DNA of 64,000 bases from positions 1-64,000 of the forward strand of contig NZ_JAQAGZ010000004.1 of NCBI RefSeq assembly GCF_027533625.1, written 5' to 3'. A model generated the notes under the pieces. The model saw nothing but the letters and a program-made list of their open reading frames with translations. It had not been told where the DNA came from and made no database searches. Positions 7,102 through 14,931 of this stretch are shown one piece after another. Every line of letters begins with the position of its first letter. Within the stretch, counting starts at the first letter, position 1. This DNA is from Paenibacillus gyeongsangnamensis. Its GTDB lineage: Bacteria; Bacillota; Bacilli; Paenibacillales; NBRC-103111. Position numbers and translations under genes: made by a program.

Positions 7102-8313
7102 TTACCGTTTCTCTTGCATGCCCGCAGCGGTTACCGGATCCGGTAAGCTTTGATGAAATTTATCCATGCGCTCCAGGGCGGTTTCCAGCTGGGACAACGA
7201 TGTGGCATAGGAGCATCGGAGGAAGCCCTCTCCTCCCGCACCGAAGACGTCTCCAGGTACGGCAACCACCTTGGCTTCCTCCAGGAGCCTCTGGGCGAAT
7301 TGCTCCGAGCTAAGTCCGGTATGCGCTATGGAAGGAAACACATAGAAGGAGCCGAACGGCTCATGACACGGGAAGCCGATATGCCTTAAACCCTGAACCA
7401 TCAGCTTCCGGCGCCGGTTGTAGGACTCGACCATAAAGTCCTTCTCCTCCATCCCGTTCTTCAGCGATTCGATAGCGGCAATCTGGCCCATGGTCGGCGC
7501 GCACATGATCGTATACTGATGTATCTTGAGCATCGCCGAGATCAGTTCGGGATGGCCGCAGGCGTAGCCGACACGCCAGCCCGTCATCGCAAACGCCTTG
7601 GATAAGCCGCCGATCAGAAGCGTCCGGTCCTTCATCCCCGGCAGCGAAGCAAAGGATACATGCTTGCCTTCATAGGTGAGCTCTGCGTAGATTTCGTCCG
7701 AGATCACCACCAGGTTGTGTTCCTCTACGATTTTGGCGATCGGGAGCCAGTCCTCGTAAGTCATGACGGCTCCGGTAGGATTATTCGGATAGCTAACGAT
7801 GAGCGCTTTCGTGCGGGGCGTAATCTTCTGCTTCAGCGCTTCCGGCGTCATCTTGAATTGATCCTCCGCCTTCGTCTCGACGCTAACCGGCTTCCCGCAG
7901 CCAAGCGCCGTAATGGGAGCATACGAAATATAACATGGAACGGGAATCAGGATTTCATCCTCTGCCGTGAGCAGGGCGCGCAGCGCCAGATCGATCGCTT
8001 CGCTGCTGCCTACTGTGACCAGTACTTCATCCGAAGGCTCATACTGGACCTTGAAGCTCGAAGACAAATATTCGGCGATCGCTTCCCTTAATTCGAGCAG
8101 GCCGGCGTTGGGCGTATAGGAGGTTCTTCCTTGATCCAGCGACCGGATACAGGCATCTCTCACATGTTTCGGCGTCACAAAGTCCGGCTCCCCTACACCA
8201 AGTGAGATAACGTCGCTTTTCCCATCGACCATCCCAAAAAATCTGCGAATTCCGGACGGCTGCATATCCCGCACCGCCGGCGACAACAAATCCCGCATCG
8301 AAAACAGACTCAT
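7102..8313 (-). CDS. PLP-dependent aminotransferase, class I/II
   Basis: A 403-residue fold-type I aminotransferase of the PatA/AraT type. YPNNPTGAV, SDEIYAEL and SKAFAMTGWRVGY (PLP lysine about residue 239) are clear. The start at 8313 has GAGGAGG 7 nt upstream, and the longer frame runs into the T-box terminator. It transfers an amino group between 2-oxoglutarate and a 2-oxo acid; aromatic or branched-chain substrates are plausible given the T-box and the neighbouring aroC. Amino-acid starvation should switch it on through the leader. Confidence 0.88.
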   Translation of the reverse strand: MSLFSMRDLLSPAVRDMQPSGIRRFFGMVDGKSDVISLGVGEPDFVTPKHVRDACIRSLDQGRTSYTPNAGLLELREAIAEYLSSSFKVQYEPSDEVLVTVGSSEAIDLALRALLTAEDEILIPVPCYISYAPITALGCGKPVSVETKAEDQFKMTPEALKQKITPRTKALIVSYPNNPTGAVMTYEDWLPIAKIVEEHNLVVISDEIYAELTYEGKHVSFASLPGMKDRTLLIGGLSKAFAMTGWRVGYACGHPELISAMLKIHQYTIMCAPTMGQIAAIESLKNGMEEKDFMVESYNRRRKLMVQGLRHIGFPCHEPFGSFYVFPSIAHTGLSSEQFAQRLLEEAKVVAVPGDVFGAGGEGFLRCSYATSLSQLETALERMDKFHQSLPDPVTAAGMQEKR

Positions 8314-8341
8314 CGTATTCCCTCCTCGTTTTGTAAAAAAC

Positions 8342-8575
8342 AAAAAAACCCGCCCCTATAAGGGACGAGCTATTACCCGTGTTACCACCCTAGTTTCACT
8401 CCGATTGGAGCGACACTCTGCTACGTATCCATCAATACGCGTTCCTGTTAACGCTGGACATGCGTCGGAGCCTACTCAAGGTTCAGCCCGCTTCTCGGAG
8501 ACGGCTTTCCGTTAACACCCGAACGTTGGTTTTCAGCTGCCCCAACTCTCTGTAAGATCAGATGTGTAACGTACT
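8342..8575 (-). promoter_or_regulatory. T-box riboswitch of the aminotransferase gene
   Basis: Minus strand: the T-box sequence AGGGTGGTAACACGGG (8376-8391) is followed by a terminator hairpin (arms 8349-8357 and 8361-8369, several G-U pairs) with seven T residues (8342-8348). Upstream, AGAGAG (about 8545-8550) and CCTTGAGTAGG mark stem I. The usual GAA-codon-ACC specifier pattern is not cleanly present (CTGAACCTTGAG is read instead), so I do not assign the tRNA. Uncharged tRNA binding would favour antitermination. Confidence 0.85.
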
Positions 8576-8636
8576 TTTTCTCTTCATCGAATTTCGTTAT
8601 TCCGTTATGAAATTATTTGTAATCATAAACAGCATT

Positions 8637-9542
8637 TTATTGTTTGTCAACCTTTTTTTCCATAAACAGTTCGATAAAATGCTTCGCGCCCTTGCTTAAA
8701 TACCGGTCCTTAAGCCATACGATCCCGGCATCCGATTGAAGCTCCGCATCCTCAAGACGCAGCACCTTAATTACCGGAATAGGGAACGAAGCCATGACCG
8801 ATTCGGGAAAGAGGGTGGCTCCGATGCCCGCCGCGATCATCGATATAATGACAGCTACGCTGGAGCATTCGCAGATGATGCGGGGCTCAAAGCCGTGACG
8901 CCTGCATTCGCTCACCACTTTCTCATGCATGCCCGTCGTTTGATCCGTCTTAAGCGTTAGGAACGGCATATGCTCCAGCTCTCGGATGGACAACGTCTCC
9001 TGCCCCGGCCCCGTCCTCCAGCTGCCGGGAATAACGGCAACGAACGGATCGGATGGCAGACGGAGCACGGAGTACTGCGTATCCGCGGAGCCTTCGAAGG
9101 GCAGCCGGGCTACAACCAGCTCCAGATTCCGTCTTCGAAGCAGAACGTCCAACAGTGAATGATCGCCTTCCCTGATTTTGAATATGACCTGGGGATACTG
9201 CTCCCTAAACTGCTGAATTTGCTCAGGCATGAGCGAGATGCAAGAAACGACGGCTCCGATCGATAACACGCCTTGAATTCCTGCGCCTGTTTCTTTCACT
9301 TCCGTTATCGTTTCATTCAACTGCTCGATCAGACCTTCAGCGCGCTTCCGTAGAAGCTCTCCCGCCGGGGTCAGCCTCAGCCGCTTGCCGTCCCGTTCGA
9401 ACAGCGCCGTACCTAGCTCCTGCTCCCACATTTTGAGCTGTCGGCTGAGCGGAGGCTGCTCCATATTGAGCGCCTTGGCCGCGCGAGTAATTTGGCCTTC
9501 CTTGGCAATGGCCAGGAAGTACCGCAGCTGACGGATATCCAT
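8637..9542 (-). CDS. LysR-family transcriptional regulator
   Basis: A 301-residue LysR regulator. The N-terminal winged helix-turn-helix reads MDIRQLRYFLAIAKEGQITRAAKAL then QPPLSRQLK, and a periplasmic-binding-like effector domain follows from about residue 90. I use the ATG at 9542 because GGGGTGGGAGG precedes it and because the longer frame would run over the operator. It is divergent from the ilvE-like gene with a perfect T-N11-A box between them, so it probably regulates that gene and itself. The effector is unknown. Confidence 0.88.
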   Translation of the reverse strand: MDIRQLRYFLAIAKEGQITRAAKALNMEQPPLSRQLKMWEQELGTALFERDGKRLRLTPAGELLRKRAEGLIEQLNETITEVKETGAGIQGVLSIGAVVSCISLMPEQIQQFREQYPQVIFKIREGDHSLLDVLLRRRNLELVVARLPFEGSADTQYSVLRLPSDPFVAVIPGSWRTGPGQETLSIRELEHMPFLTLKTDQTTGMHEKVVSECRRHGFEPRIICECSSVAVIISMIAAGIGATLFPESVMASFPIPVIKVLRLEDAELQSDAGIVWLKDRYLSKGAKHFIELFMEKKVDKQ

Positions 9543-9557
9543 CCTCCCACCCCTTTG

Positions 9558-9574
9558 CATACCTAAAAGGTATG
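9558..9574. promoter_or_regulatory. LysR box
   Basis: A perfect palindrome, CATACCT-AAA-AGGTATG, containing ATACC-N5-GGTAT with the T-N11-A pattern of LysR sites. It lies between the divergent LysR gene and the aminotransferase gene. Confidence 0.65.
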
Positions 9575-9659
9575 ATGATCCCACAAAACAGATATTTCAA
9601 ATATACAAAAGTCCGTGATACCATTCAACTATCATTAGAGATTTATGGGAGGGTACTTC

Positions 9660-10733
9660 ATGGAAGATCGAATCGAAATCAGCCTAAGCACGTGCAAGAA
9701 GTTGAAACCCGAGCCGGATCGGCTCGGATTCGGCAAAGCTTTTACGGACCACATGTTCATCATGGATTACGCCCCCGAAACAGGATGGCATCGCCCCCGG
9801 ATTATCCCCTACCAGCCGATCCAGCTGGATCCGGCGGCCAAAGTGTTTCACTACGGCCAAACCGTATTCGAAGGAATGAAAGCCTATCGGACAAGGGAAG
9901 ACAGGATTCTGTTATTCCGTCCCGGGAAGCATTTTCAGCGGTTGAACCGTTCGAACGAGCGCCTGTGCATCCCCCCGGTTCGTGAAGAACTGGCTCTGGA
10001 AGCGCTTAAGCAGCTGCTCCTGATCGATCGGGATTGGATTCCCGCAGAGGAAGGCACCTCCCTCTATATCCGGCCGTTCATCATAGCCACGGAGCCGCTG
10101 CTCGGCGTTGCGCCGTCCAATCATTATCAATTCATCATCATTCTTTCACAAGTCGGCGCCTACTATGCCGAAGGCATCCGTCCTGTGAAAATCATGGTGG
10201 AGGCCGATTACGTCAGAGCCGTGAACGGAGGAGTCGGCAGCGCCAAGACGGCCGGCAATTACGCCGCAGGCTTGAAAGCTCAAGAAACCGCTTCCGGGCT
10301 CGGGTATGCACAAGTGCTGTGGCTGGACGGCGTCCAACGGAGAAACATCGAAGAGGTCGGCAGCATGAACGTATTTTTCAAACTGAACGGCAAGCTTGTA
10401 ACGCCTTACCTAAGCGGCAGCATCCTGGATGGAACGATTCGGGATTCGATCCTTCACTTATTGAAGCATTGGGAGATTCCCGTAGAAGAACGGATCGTGA
10501 CGATAGATGAGCTGGTTGTCGCCTTCCGCCACGGGGGGTTCGAGGAAGCTTTCGGTACGGGGACGGCAGCCGTCATTTCTCCGATCGGAGAGCTTTACTG
10601 GCAGGGCGAGCGGCTGCTTATCGGTAAGGGCGATACGGGAGAATTAACCCGGCGGCTGTACGATACGCTGACCGGTATTCAATACGGCCGTCTGGCCGAT
10701 CCCTTCGGTTGGACGGTTGAGGTGGCTGAATAA
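9660..10733 (+). CDS. ilvE: Branched-chain amino acid aminotransferase
   Basis: A 357-residue class IV (fold type IV) PLP enzyme that interconverts Leu/Ile/Val and their 2-oxo acids. HYGQTVFEGMKAYR, RPF and GVGSAKTAGNYA with the PLP lysine near residue 196 are seen, followed by the EVGSMNVFF and SGSILDGTIRDS segments. RBS GGGAGGG lies 6 nt before the ATG at 9660. The divergent LysR regulator and its box suggest local control. Together with the T-box aminotransferase next door it forms an amino-acid transamination cluster. Confidence 0.92.
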   Translation: MEDRIEISLSTCKKLKPEPDRLGFGKAFTDHMFIMDYAPETGWHRPRIIPYQPIQLDPAAKVFHYGQTVFEGMKAYRTREDRILLFRPGKHFQRLNRSNERLCIPPVREELALEALKQLLLIDRDWIPAEEGTSLYIRPFIIATEPLLGVAPSNHYQFIIILSQVGAYYAEGIRPVKIMVEADYVRAVNGGVGSAKTAGNYAAGLKAQETASGLGYAQVLWLDGVQRRNIEEVGSMNVFFKLNGKLVTPYLSGSILDGTIRDSILHLLKHWEIPVEERIVTIDELVVAFRHGGFEEAFGTGTAAVISPIGELYWQGERLLIGKGDTGELTRRLYDTLTGIQYGRLADPFGWTVEVAE

Positions 10734-10739
10734 CGGAAA

Positions 10740-10779
10740 GCTCACCTCCTGCGATGAGCTTCATCTGCAGGAGGTGAGC
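10740..10779. terminator. Terminator-like hairpin between convergent genes
   Basis: Perfect 13-bp stem GCTCACCTCCTGC (10740-10752) / GCAGGAGGTGAGC (10767-10779) with a 14-nt loop between the convergent ilvE and phosphatase genes. The T-tract is poor. Confidence 0.55.
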
Positions 10780-10809
10780 CTTTGGATGAATGGCGTTATC
10801 AGCCTGAGG

Positions 10810-11397
10810 TTATGCTTTCCAAACCTTATATTCGACCTTTTCATAGAGCTGAATGACCGCTTCGTAAAGTCTATTAAACCAAGCCCAGGAACGCATCAGC
10901 TTCCCGATCAGAAGTGCGCACACGATGCCGAGCAGAGCCCCGCTGATCACATCCAGGGGGTAATGAATCCCCGACCATATACGGGAGAACGAAATCGCCG
11001 CTGCGGCAGCGAGCCAGATGGAGCCGTCCTTTTTCCGCCAGAGCCAAATTGCGGTCGCCACGGCAAAGGATGCCGCCGCATGATTGCTCGGGAACGAGGA
11101 AGAAGCCTCATGCTGAATTAACTGAATGACATGATGATGCACGAATGGACGGTCGCGGTGATAGATGGCTCCGATCACTCCGTTCGTTCCTAACGCTAAG
11201 GCAGCGGACACCAAGGTCTGCACCACCATGCGCCGATTGGACTCGGTTCGGGTAAACCAATAGACGATGACGCCTAAATAGAACAGATAGTCCAGCTTTT
11301 CCGCAAAGAATGCCATGAACGGATTCAGTGCCGGGTAGCTTGCTGCAAACTGATTGATCGTTTGAAACCACTGATAGTCTAATTGTCCGAGATTCAT
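10810..11397 (-). CDS. bcrC: Undecaprenyl-diphosphatase, PAP2/BcrC type
   Basis: A 195-residue membrane phosphatase. The three PAP2 motifs are present: the HRDRPF region, PSNHAAAS and SRIWSGIHYPLDV, with five to six hydrophobic helices. BcrC-type enzymes recycle undecaprenyl pyrophosphate to the monophosphate carrier for cell-wall synthesis and give bacitracin tolerance. The ATG at 11397 (RBS GAGAGGAAG) is preferred to the longer frame. The N-terminus MNLGQLDYQWFQTIN..A..YP.LNP fits the BcrC/YwoA subgroup. Confidence 0.82.
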   Translation of the reverse strand: MNLGQLDYQWFQTINQFAASYPALNPFMAFFAEKLDYLFYLGVIVYWFTRTESNRRMVVQTLVSAALALGTNGVIGAIYHRDRPFVHHHVIQLIQHEASSSFPSNHAAASFAVATAIWLWRKKDGSIWLAAAAAISFSRIWSGIHYPLDVISGALLGIVCALLIGKLMRSWAWFNRLYEAVIQLYEKVEYKVWKA

Positions 11398-11504
11398 GGT
11401 ACGCTTCCTCTCTCTTACGTTCTCGATTCGTCCATTATACCCGGCAAATCTTAAGCTGAGCGAAAGCATTTATGAACAAAATATTAATTCATGATACTAA
11501 GTTC

Positions 11505-11546
11505 CCAATAAAAACAAAAAAGCTGCCGGCCGAAGCCGGTACAGCT
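11505..11546 (-). terminator. Intrinsic terminator of the GNAT/APH operon
   Basis: Minus strand: stem AGCTGTACCGGC-TTCG-GCCGGCAGCT (11521-11546, a small bulge) followed by TTTTTTGTTTTTATT. Confidence 0.75.
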
Positions 11547-11669
11547 CTTTATTGGTCAGCAACTCGATTCAACAAGCATCCGTTCCGTACTTGAAAATCG
11601 GGCTGCCCGCTGGAGGTATTATGTCGTGCTTCCGTGTCCCACAATACTGATTGCTTCTCACAATTATAA

Positions 11670-12221
11670 TCAGGTGGTACGTGCCACGGCATCCCTTGAA
11701 TGAAACCGGATTACCGGTCCATCCCACTCTGGTAAATGAGAATCCAATTTAACATAGTTACCATTCGTATATTCCCGAATGGCCGCTTCCCAAAAACGCT
11801 GGGCAATCTGATTTTCCCGCTCCTGCTTGACCTCCCATTGACCTTGAAAACAATTAAATAAAGTAAACGCGGCCGCTTTGCCAACGCCTAACCTTCTCCA
11901 TTTGCGCATAATGAAAAACTCAGCAATATTTCTGGCATCGTCCCGGCACTTCAAACCAAGGTCAAAATTATTTACTAACGCAAATCCCGCAAGCTGACCG
12001 TTTACCTTAACCAGATACGCTGTTCTCCCCTCGCACTTCATCCCATGCTCTGTCCAATAATGGTCTAAGTAATTGTAATCGAATTGTCCGAAGGGGTTAG
12101 GGTCCGCCAGCGTGTATTCACTGGTATCATATTTGTAATACTGCATTAGATTCCTAAGGATCGGCTTCTGATCAACCGTTGCTTGAAGAATTTCAATGTT
12201 TAACTTCTCATGATTTTTCAT
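11670..12221 (-). CDS. GNAT-family acetyltransferase
   Basis: A 183-residue acetyltransferase. FALVNNF and AEFFIMRKWRRLGVGKAAA show the beta4-alpha3 acetyl-CoA loop (R/Q-x-x-G-x-G/A). The substrate is unknown. The start at 12221 follows AAGGAG with a longish spacer. It is the last gene of a minus-strand run with another GNAT protein and a phosphotransferase, ending at the terminator near 11510. Confidence 0.75.
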   Translation of the reverse strand: MKNHEKLNIEILQATVDQKPILRNLMQYYKYDTSEYTLADPNPFGQFDYNYLDHYWTEHGMKCEGRTAYLVKVNGQLAGFALVNNFDLGLKCRDDARNIAEFFIMRKWRRLGVGKAAAFTLFNCFQGQWEVKQERENQIAQRFWEAAIREYTNGNYVKLDSHLPEWDGPVIRFHSRDAVARTT

Positions 12222-12286
12222 CAAAGATTTACTCCTTAACATGTTGTGATGACCGCGAGTAGCCTGAAACAAAGCCCAAGCCGGTC

Positions 12287-12805
12287 TTACCCAAAGAACG
12301 AATCCGGATACCGCAGCTCACCTCGCATCGGAGTTTGTCCTTCCTCTAGCTGACAGACCAAAAACACTTCGTCAGGCACCTGAAACTGCTTCAAGTCAAA
12401 CCCTAGACGTCTCGCAGCCTGAAAGCCGAATTTCGGATAGTACTCGGGATGACCGATTAGAAAAACGAGCTCGGCTCCCCATGCTTTGCATCGACCTAGC
12501 CCTTCCCGGATCAATGCGCTTCCGATCCCTCTTCTCTGGCAGCCGGGGGCTACGGCAATGGGGGCCAGTACGATCACTTCCCGAGTCGTTTCCTCGCCGA
12601 CAAGCTTCGCCTTGCTGAATAATGCATGGCCTACGAGCTGATCGCCTTCTATCGCGACGAGGGACAGCTCGGGAATAAACCCTTCGGAGGACCGGATTTT
12701 TTCGATTAATCTCGATTCATTCTCCCTGTTCCCGAATGCCATATAATTCAAACGATATACTTCTTCGTGATCACTGCTCTGCTCCGTTCTGATGAGCATA
12801 CTCAT
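12287..12805 (-). CDS. GNAT acetyltransferase, YhbS-like
   Basis: A 172-residue protein close to the YhbS group (COG3153): LAPIAVAPGCQRRGIGSALIREGL carries the acetyl-CoA binding loop and LIGHPEYYPKFGF is a hallmark of the group. Two in-frame ATGs, 12805 and 12799, follow AAGGAAGG; either may be used. It lies 81 bp after the phosphotransferase gene and 65 bp before the next GNAT gene, so it is probably co-transcribed with both. Confidence 0.83.
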   Translation of the reverse strand: MSMLIRTEQSSDHEEVYRLNYMAFGNRENESRLIEKIRSSEGFIPELSLVAIEGDQLVGHALFSKAKLVGEETTREVIVLAPIAVAPGCQRRGIGSALIREGLGRCKAWGAELVFLIGHPEYYPKFGFQAARRLGFDLKQFQVPDEVFLVCQLEEGQTPMRGELRYPDSFFG

Positions 12806-12886
12806 ACCCCCGCCTTCCTTTTCAAAACCATTATTTCATACGATCGAAAGACGGATTAGATAAAAATTCGTTGTAACCGTTTTTCC

Positions 12887-13819
12887 CTATAAGTCGAATC
12901 GTTCTAACAAGCTGACCATATATTCGTCCAGCCGCTCCATCATCAGCCGGTCCGTCAATCCCGTCATCCCCAAAGCAATATAGCCGGGAAATACTTCCGG
13001 CGGCCCGAATAAAATATCCATTAACGATAAGAGATCCCAATAAGGGTCGTAGCAAAAGGATGCTCCTGCGTGCACCAAGTAAGCGGACAGAAACGCATCG
13101 GCAGCCGCGACGCCGTACAGCTGCGCCAAATTTACCCTGCAATGGCCGATGTCAATGCCGGCCGGCCCGCGGCACGCGTTCACCCAGTCGACAACCCCGC
13201 TGACGGTCGATCCGTGCCACAGCACATTCGCCGGGTGATAATCCCGGTGGATAAAACACGGCCGGACTTCAGGACGAGGACCCCGAACCAGGTCGACGGC
13301 CATTTTCCACTGGTCCTTCTTGTCGGACCACTCCGGGATCTCCAGCCCCTCAAGGTTCTGGTATGTAAAATAAGCCCAAGGAAAGTCGTCCGCTTCGACC
13401 GCATGAATCCTAACCAAGGCTTCCGCCAAGCCGCTTATCCATGGCTTCATATCCCGAGGATTCAAGACGACGTTCCCTTCCAGCTTCGTCATAAGCACGG
13501 TCGGCAATCCACAATGAAGACCCGTTTCATCGTAGGCGATGATTTCCGGCGTCGGTACGCCGGCACGAGCCGCCTGGCCGAGAGCCTCCGCTTCATGCCG
13601 CGCGAGATCAGGCTCTTGCTCCAACCAATCCTTCTTATGGAATTGTCGCAAGACAAAGCTCTTGACTTCCTTGCCGATGCCTACCGAAATTTGGTGTACG
13701 ATGGATGAAGTGCCACCCTGCAGCCGCTCTGCGGATAAAACCCGTGCCCGCGGATCGACGGCCCTTACGGCCCACGCCCGTACGCGTTCCGGCAGCTCTT
13801 GCTCATGGATATCATTCAT
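12887..13819 (-). CDS. APH-family phosphotransferase
   Basis: A 310-residue protein of the aminoglycoside phosphotransferase superfamily. GGTSSIVHQI is the nucleotide loop, CFIHRDYHPANVLW the catalytic loop (HRDxxxxN) and GVVDWVNACRGPAGIDIGHC the metal-binding segment. AAGGGGG precedes the ATG. It is probably the first gene of the run with the two GNAT proteins; an antibiotic- or metabolite-modifying role is possible but not shown. Confidence 0.82.
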   Translation of the reverse strand: MNDIHEQELPERVRAWAVRAVDPRARVLSAERLQGGTSSIVHQISVGIGKEVKSFVLRQFHKKDWLEQEPDLARHEAEALGQAARAGVPTPEIIAYDETGLHCGLPTVLMTKLEGNVVLNPRDMKPWISGLAEALVRIHAVEADDFPWAYFTYQNLEGLEIPEWSDKKDQWKMAVDLVRGPRPEVRPCFIHRDYHPANVLWHGSTVSGVVDWVNACRGPAGIDIGHCRVNLAQLYGVAAADAFLSAYLVHAGASFCYDPYWDLLSLMDILFGPPEVFPGYIALGMTGLTDRLMMERLDEYMVSLLERFDL

Positions 13820-13883
13820 TCGTGCTCGTCCCCCTTATAAACTCAGTATGAATAAAGCCCGTTTGACGGCGAGGCGTTCCTTT

Positions 13884-14009
13884 TTACTTGACCCCATCCT
13901 TCAAGATGATGACGCCGTCTTTTTTATTGTATCGCTTCGTCGCTTCTTTTACGATCTCGTTGCCGCCCAGCTCCGGATAGAAGCCGATCCCGGGAAAACC
14001 TTCTGAAGA
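13884..14009 (-). pseudogene. C-terminal remnant of an unknown gene
   Basis: About 40 codons on the minus strand read EGFPGIGFYPELGGNEIVKE then ATKRYNKKDGVIILKDGVK before a stop at 13884. There is no start codon or RBS in frame. It looks like the coding tail of a lost gene; the family was not recognised. Confidence 0.3.
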
Positions 14010-14023
14010 ACGCATTCATATAA

Positions 14024-14064
14024 ATCTAAAAAAGATGACGCCGATTGAATACCGACGTCATCTT
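14024..14064 (-). terminator. Terminator of the CehA/PHP operon
   Basis: Minus strand: 9-bp stem AAGATGACG/CGTCATCTT (14032-14040 and 14056-14064) followed by TTTTTTAG. It lies 100 bp past the last gene of the 14-23 kb operon. Confidence 0.8.
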
Positions 14065-14164
14065 GAAGCTGTCCATTTGCTGAATAATGGGACCGTCCGG
14101 GACTGCATAAAAATCAACAATGGACGGACAATCGTTCCCACCTAACATGTTTACAACTGCTGAA

Positions 14165-14929
14165 TCAAAGTTTACGACCTCCGAGGAGCTTAGCCGGTGA
14201 CCAGATCTGATCCTCTGTTGCTCCCTCCAGCAGCAAAAGATCGGTTAACCGATCAATCCGTTTCCCGATATTCACGAGGTGGTGCGAGTCAGTCCCTGTC
14301 ATAAGAGGGCATCCTGTCTTGATCAAGGGCCGAACGACATGCTGCAAATAATCTTCGTTGATGGCGTCGTCCTTAAACATGGCCCATGCCGGTATTTCCA
14401 GTGCGGTTTGGTGAATTCGGGCCTCAACCCCCGCTTCCTCAATCCACTCCGGTTTCAAGAGATCACAACTAAATTTGAACACTTTGAATACCCCCACCCA
14501 AGGATGTCCAATCGCATTCAAGTATGGATTACGTATCGTGTTGATCAAATTTTGTTGGGCAAAATACAAAATATCAGTAGGCGATTTTGATAAATCCGGA
14601 CCTTCTACCCAATCCAAATGGTAATGATGAATCCCGGCCATTACGTAATCCAGAGACTTATAGATTTCCGGATTGCCTGTAAGTTCTCCCGATAGTGTCG
14701 TAACATCCAACTCAACGCCTATCCAAACTTTAAGGTCTGTTTCTGTCAACTTAGACAATTGACTACGATTGTCTGCAAAAATAGCAGGGTCAATATGCGG
14801 GTGAAGATGATCGGTTATCCCAATACCATCTACGCCCGCGGAAACCGCTGCTTCCACCATAGTTTGTACGGTATTGTCCTCATGAGCGCAGCGGGAATGA
14901 TTGGAATGCATGTGCAGATCGACTAACAT
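14165..14929 (-). CDS. PHP-domain phosphoesterase
   Basis: A 254-residue PHP metallohydrolase. The first motif VDLHMHSNHSRCAHED (HxH), the second GIGITDH, the central GVELDV, AIGHPWVG, and the late TGTDSHH motif give a full multinuclear metal site. Histidinol phosphatases and nucleotide or sugar phosphoesterases share this fold; the substrate is unknown. GGGAGG lies 7 nt before the ATG, 2 bp downstream of the preceding gene, so it is translationally tied to the PTP-CehA gene. It is the last gene of the operon. Confidence 0.85.
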   Translation of the reverse strand: MLVDLHMHSNHSRCAHEDNTVQTMVEAAVSAGVDGIGITDHLHPHIDPAIFADNRSQLSKLTETDLKVWIGVELDVTTLSGELTGNPEIYKSLDYVMAGIHHYHLDWVEGPDLSKSPTDILYFAQQNLINTIRNPYLNAIGHPWVGVFKVFKFSCDLLKPEWIEEAGVEARIHQTALEIPAWAMFKDDAINEDYLQHVVRPLIKTGCPLMTGTDSHHLVNIGKRIDRLTDLLLLEGATEDQIWSPAKLLGGRKL

Positions 14930-14931
14930 CG

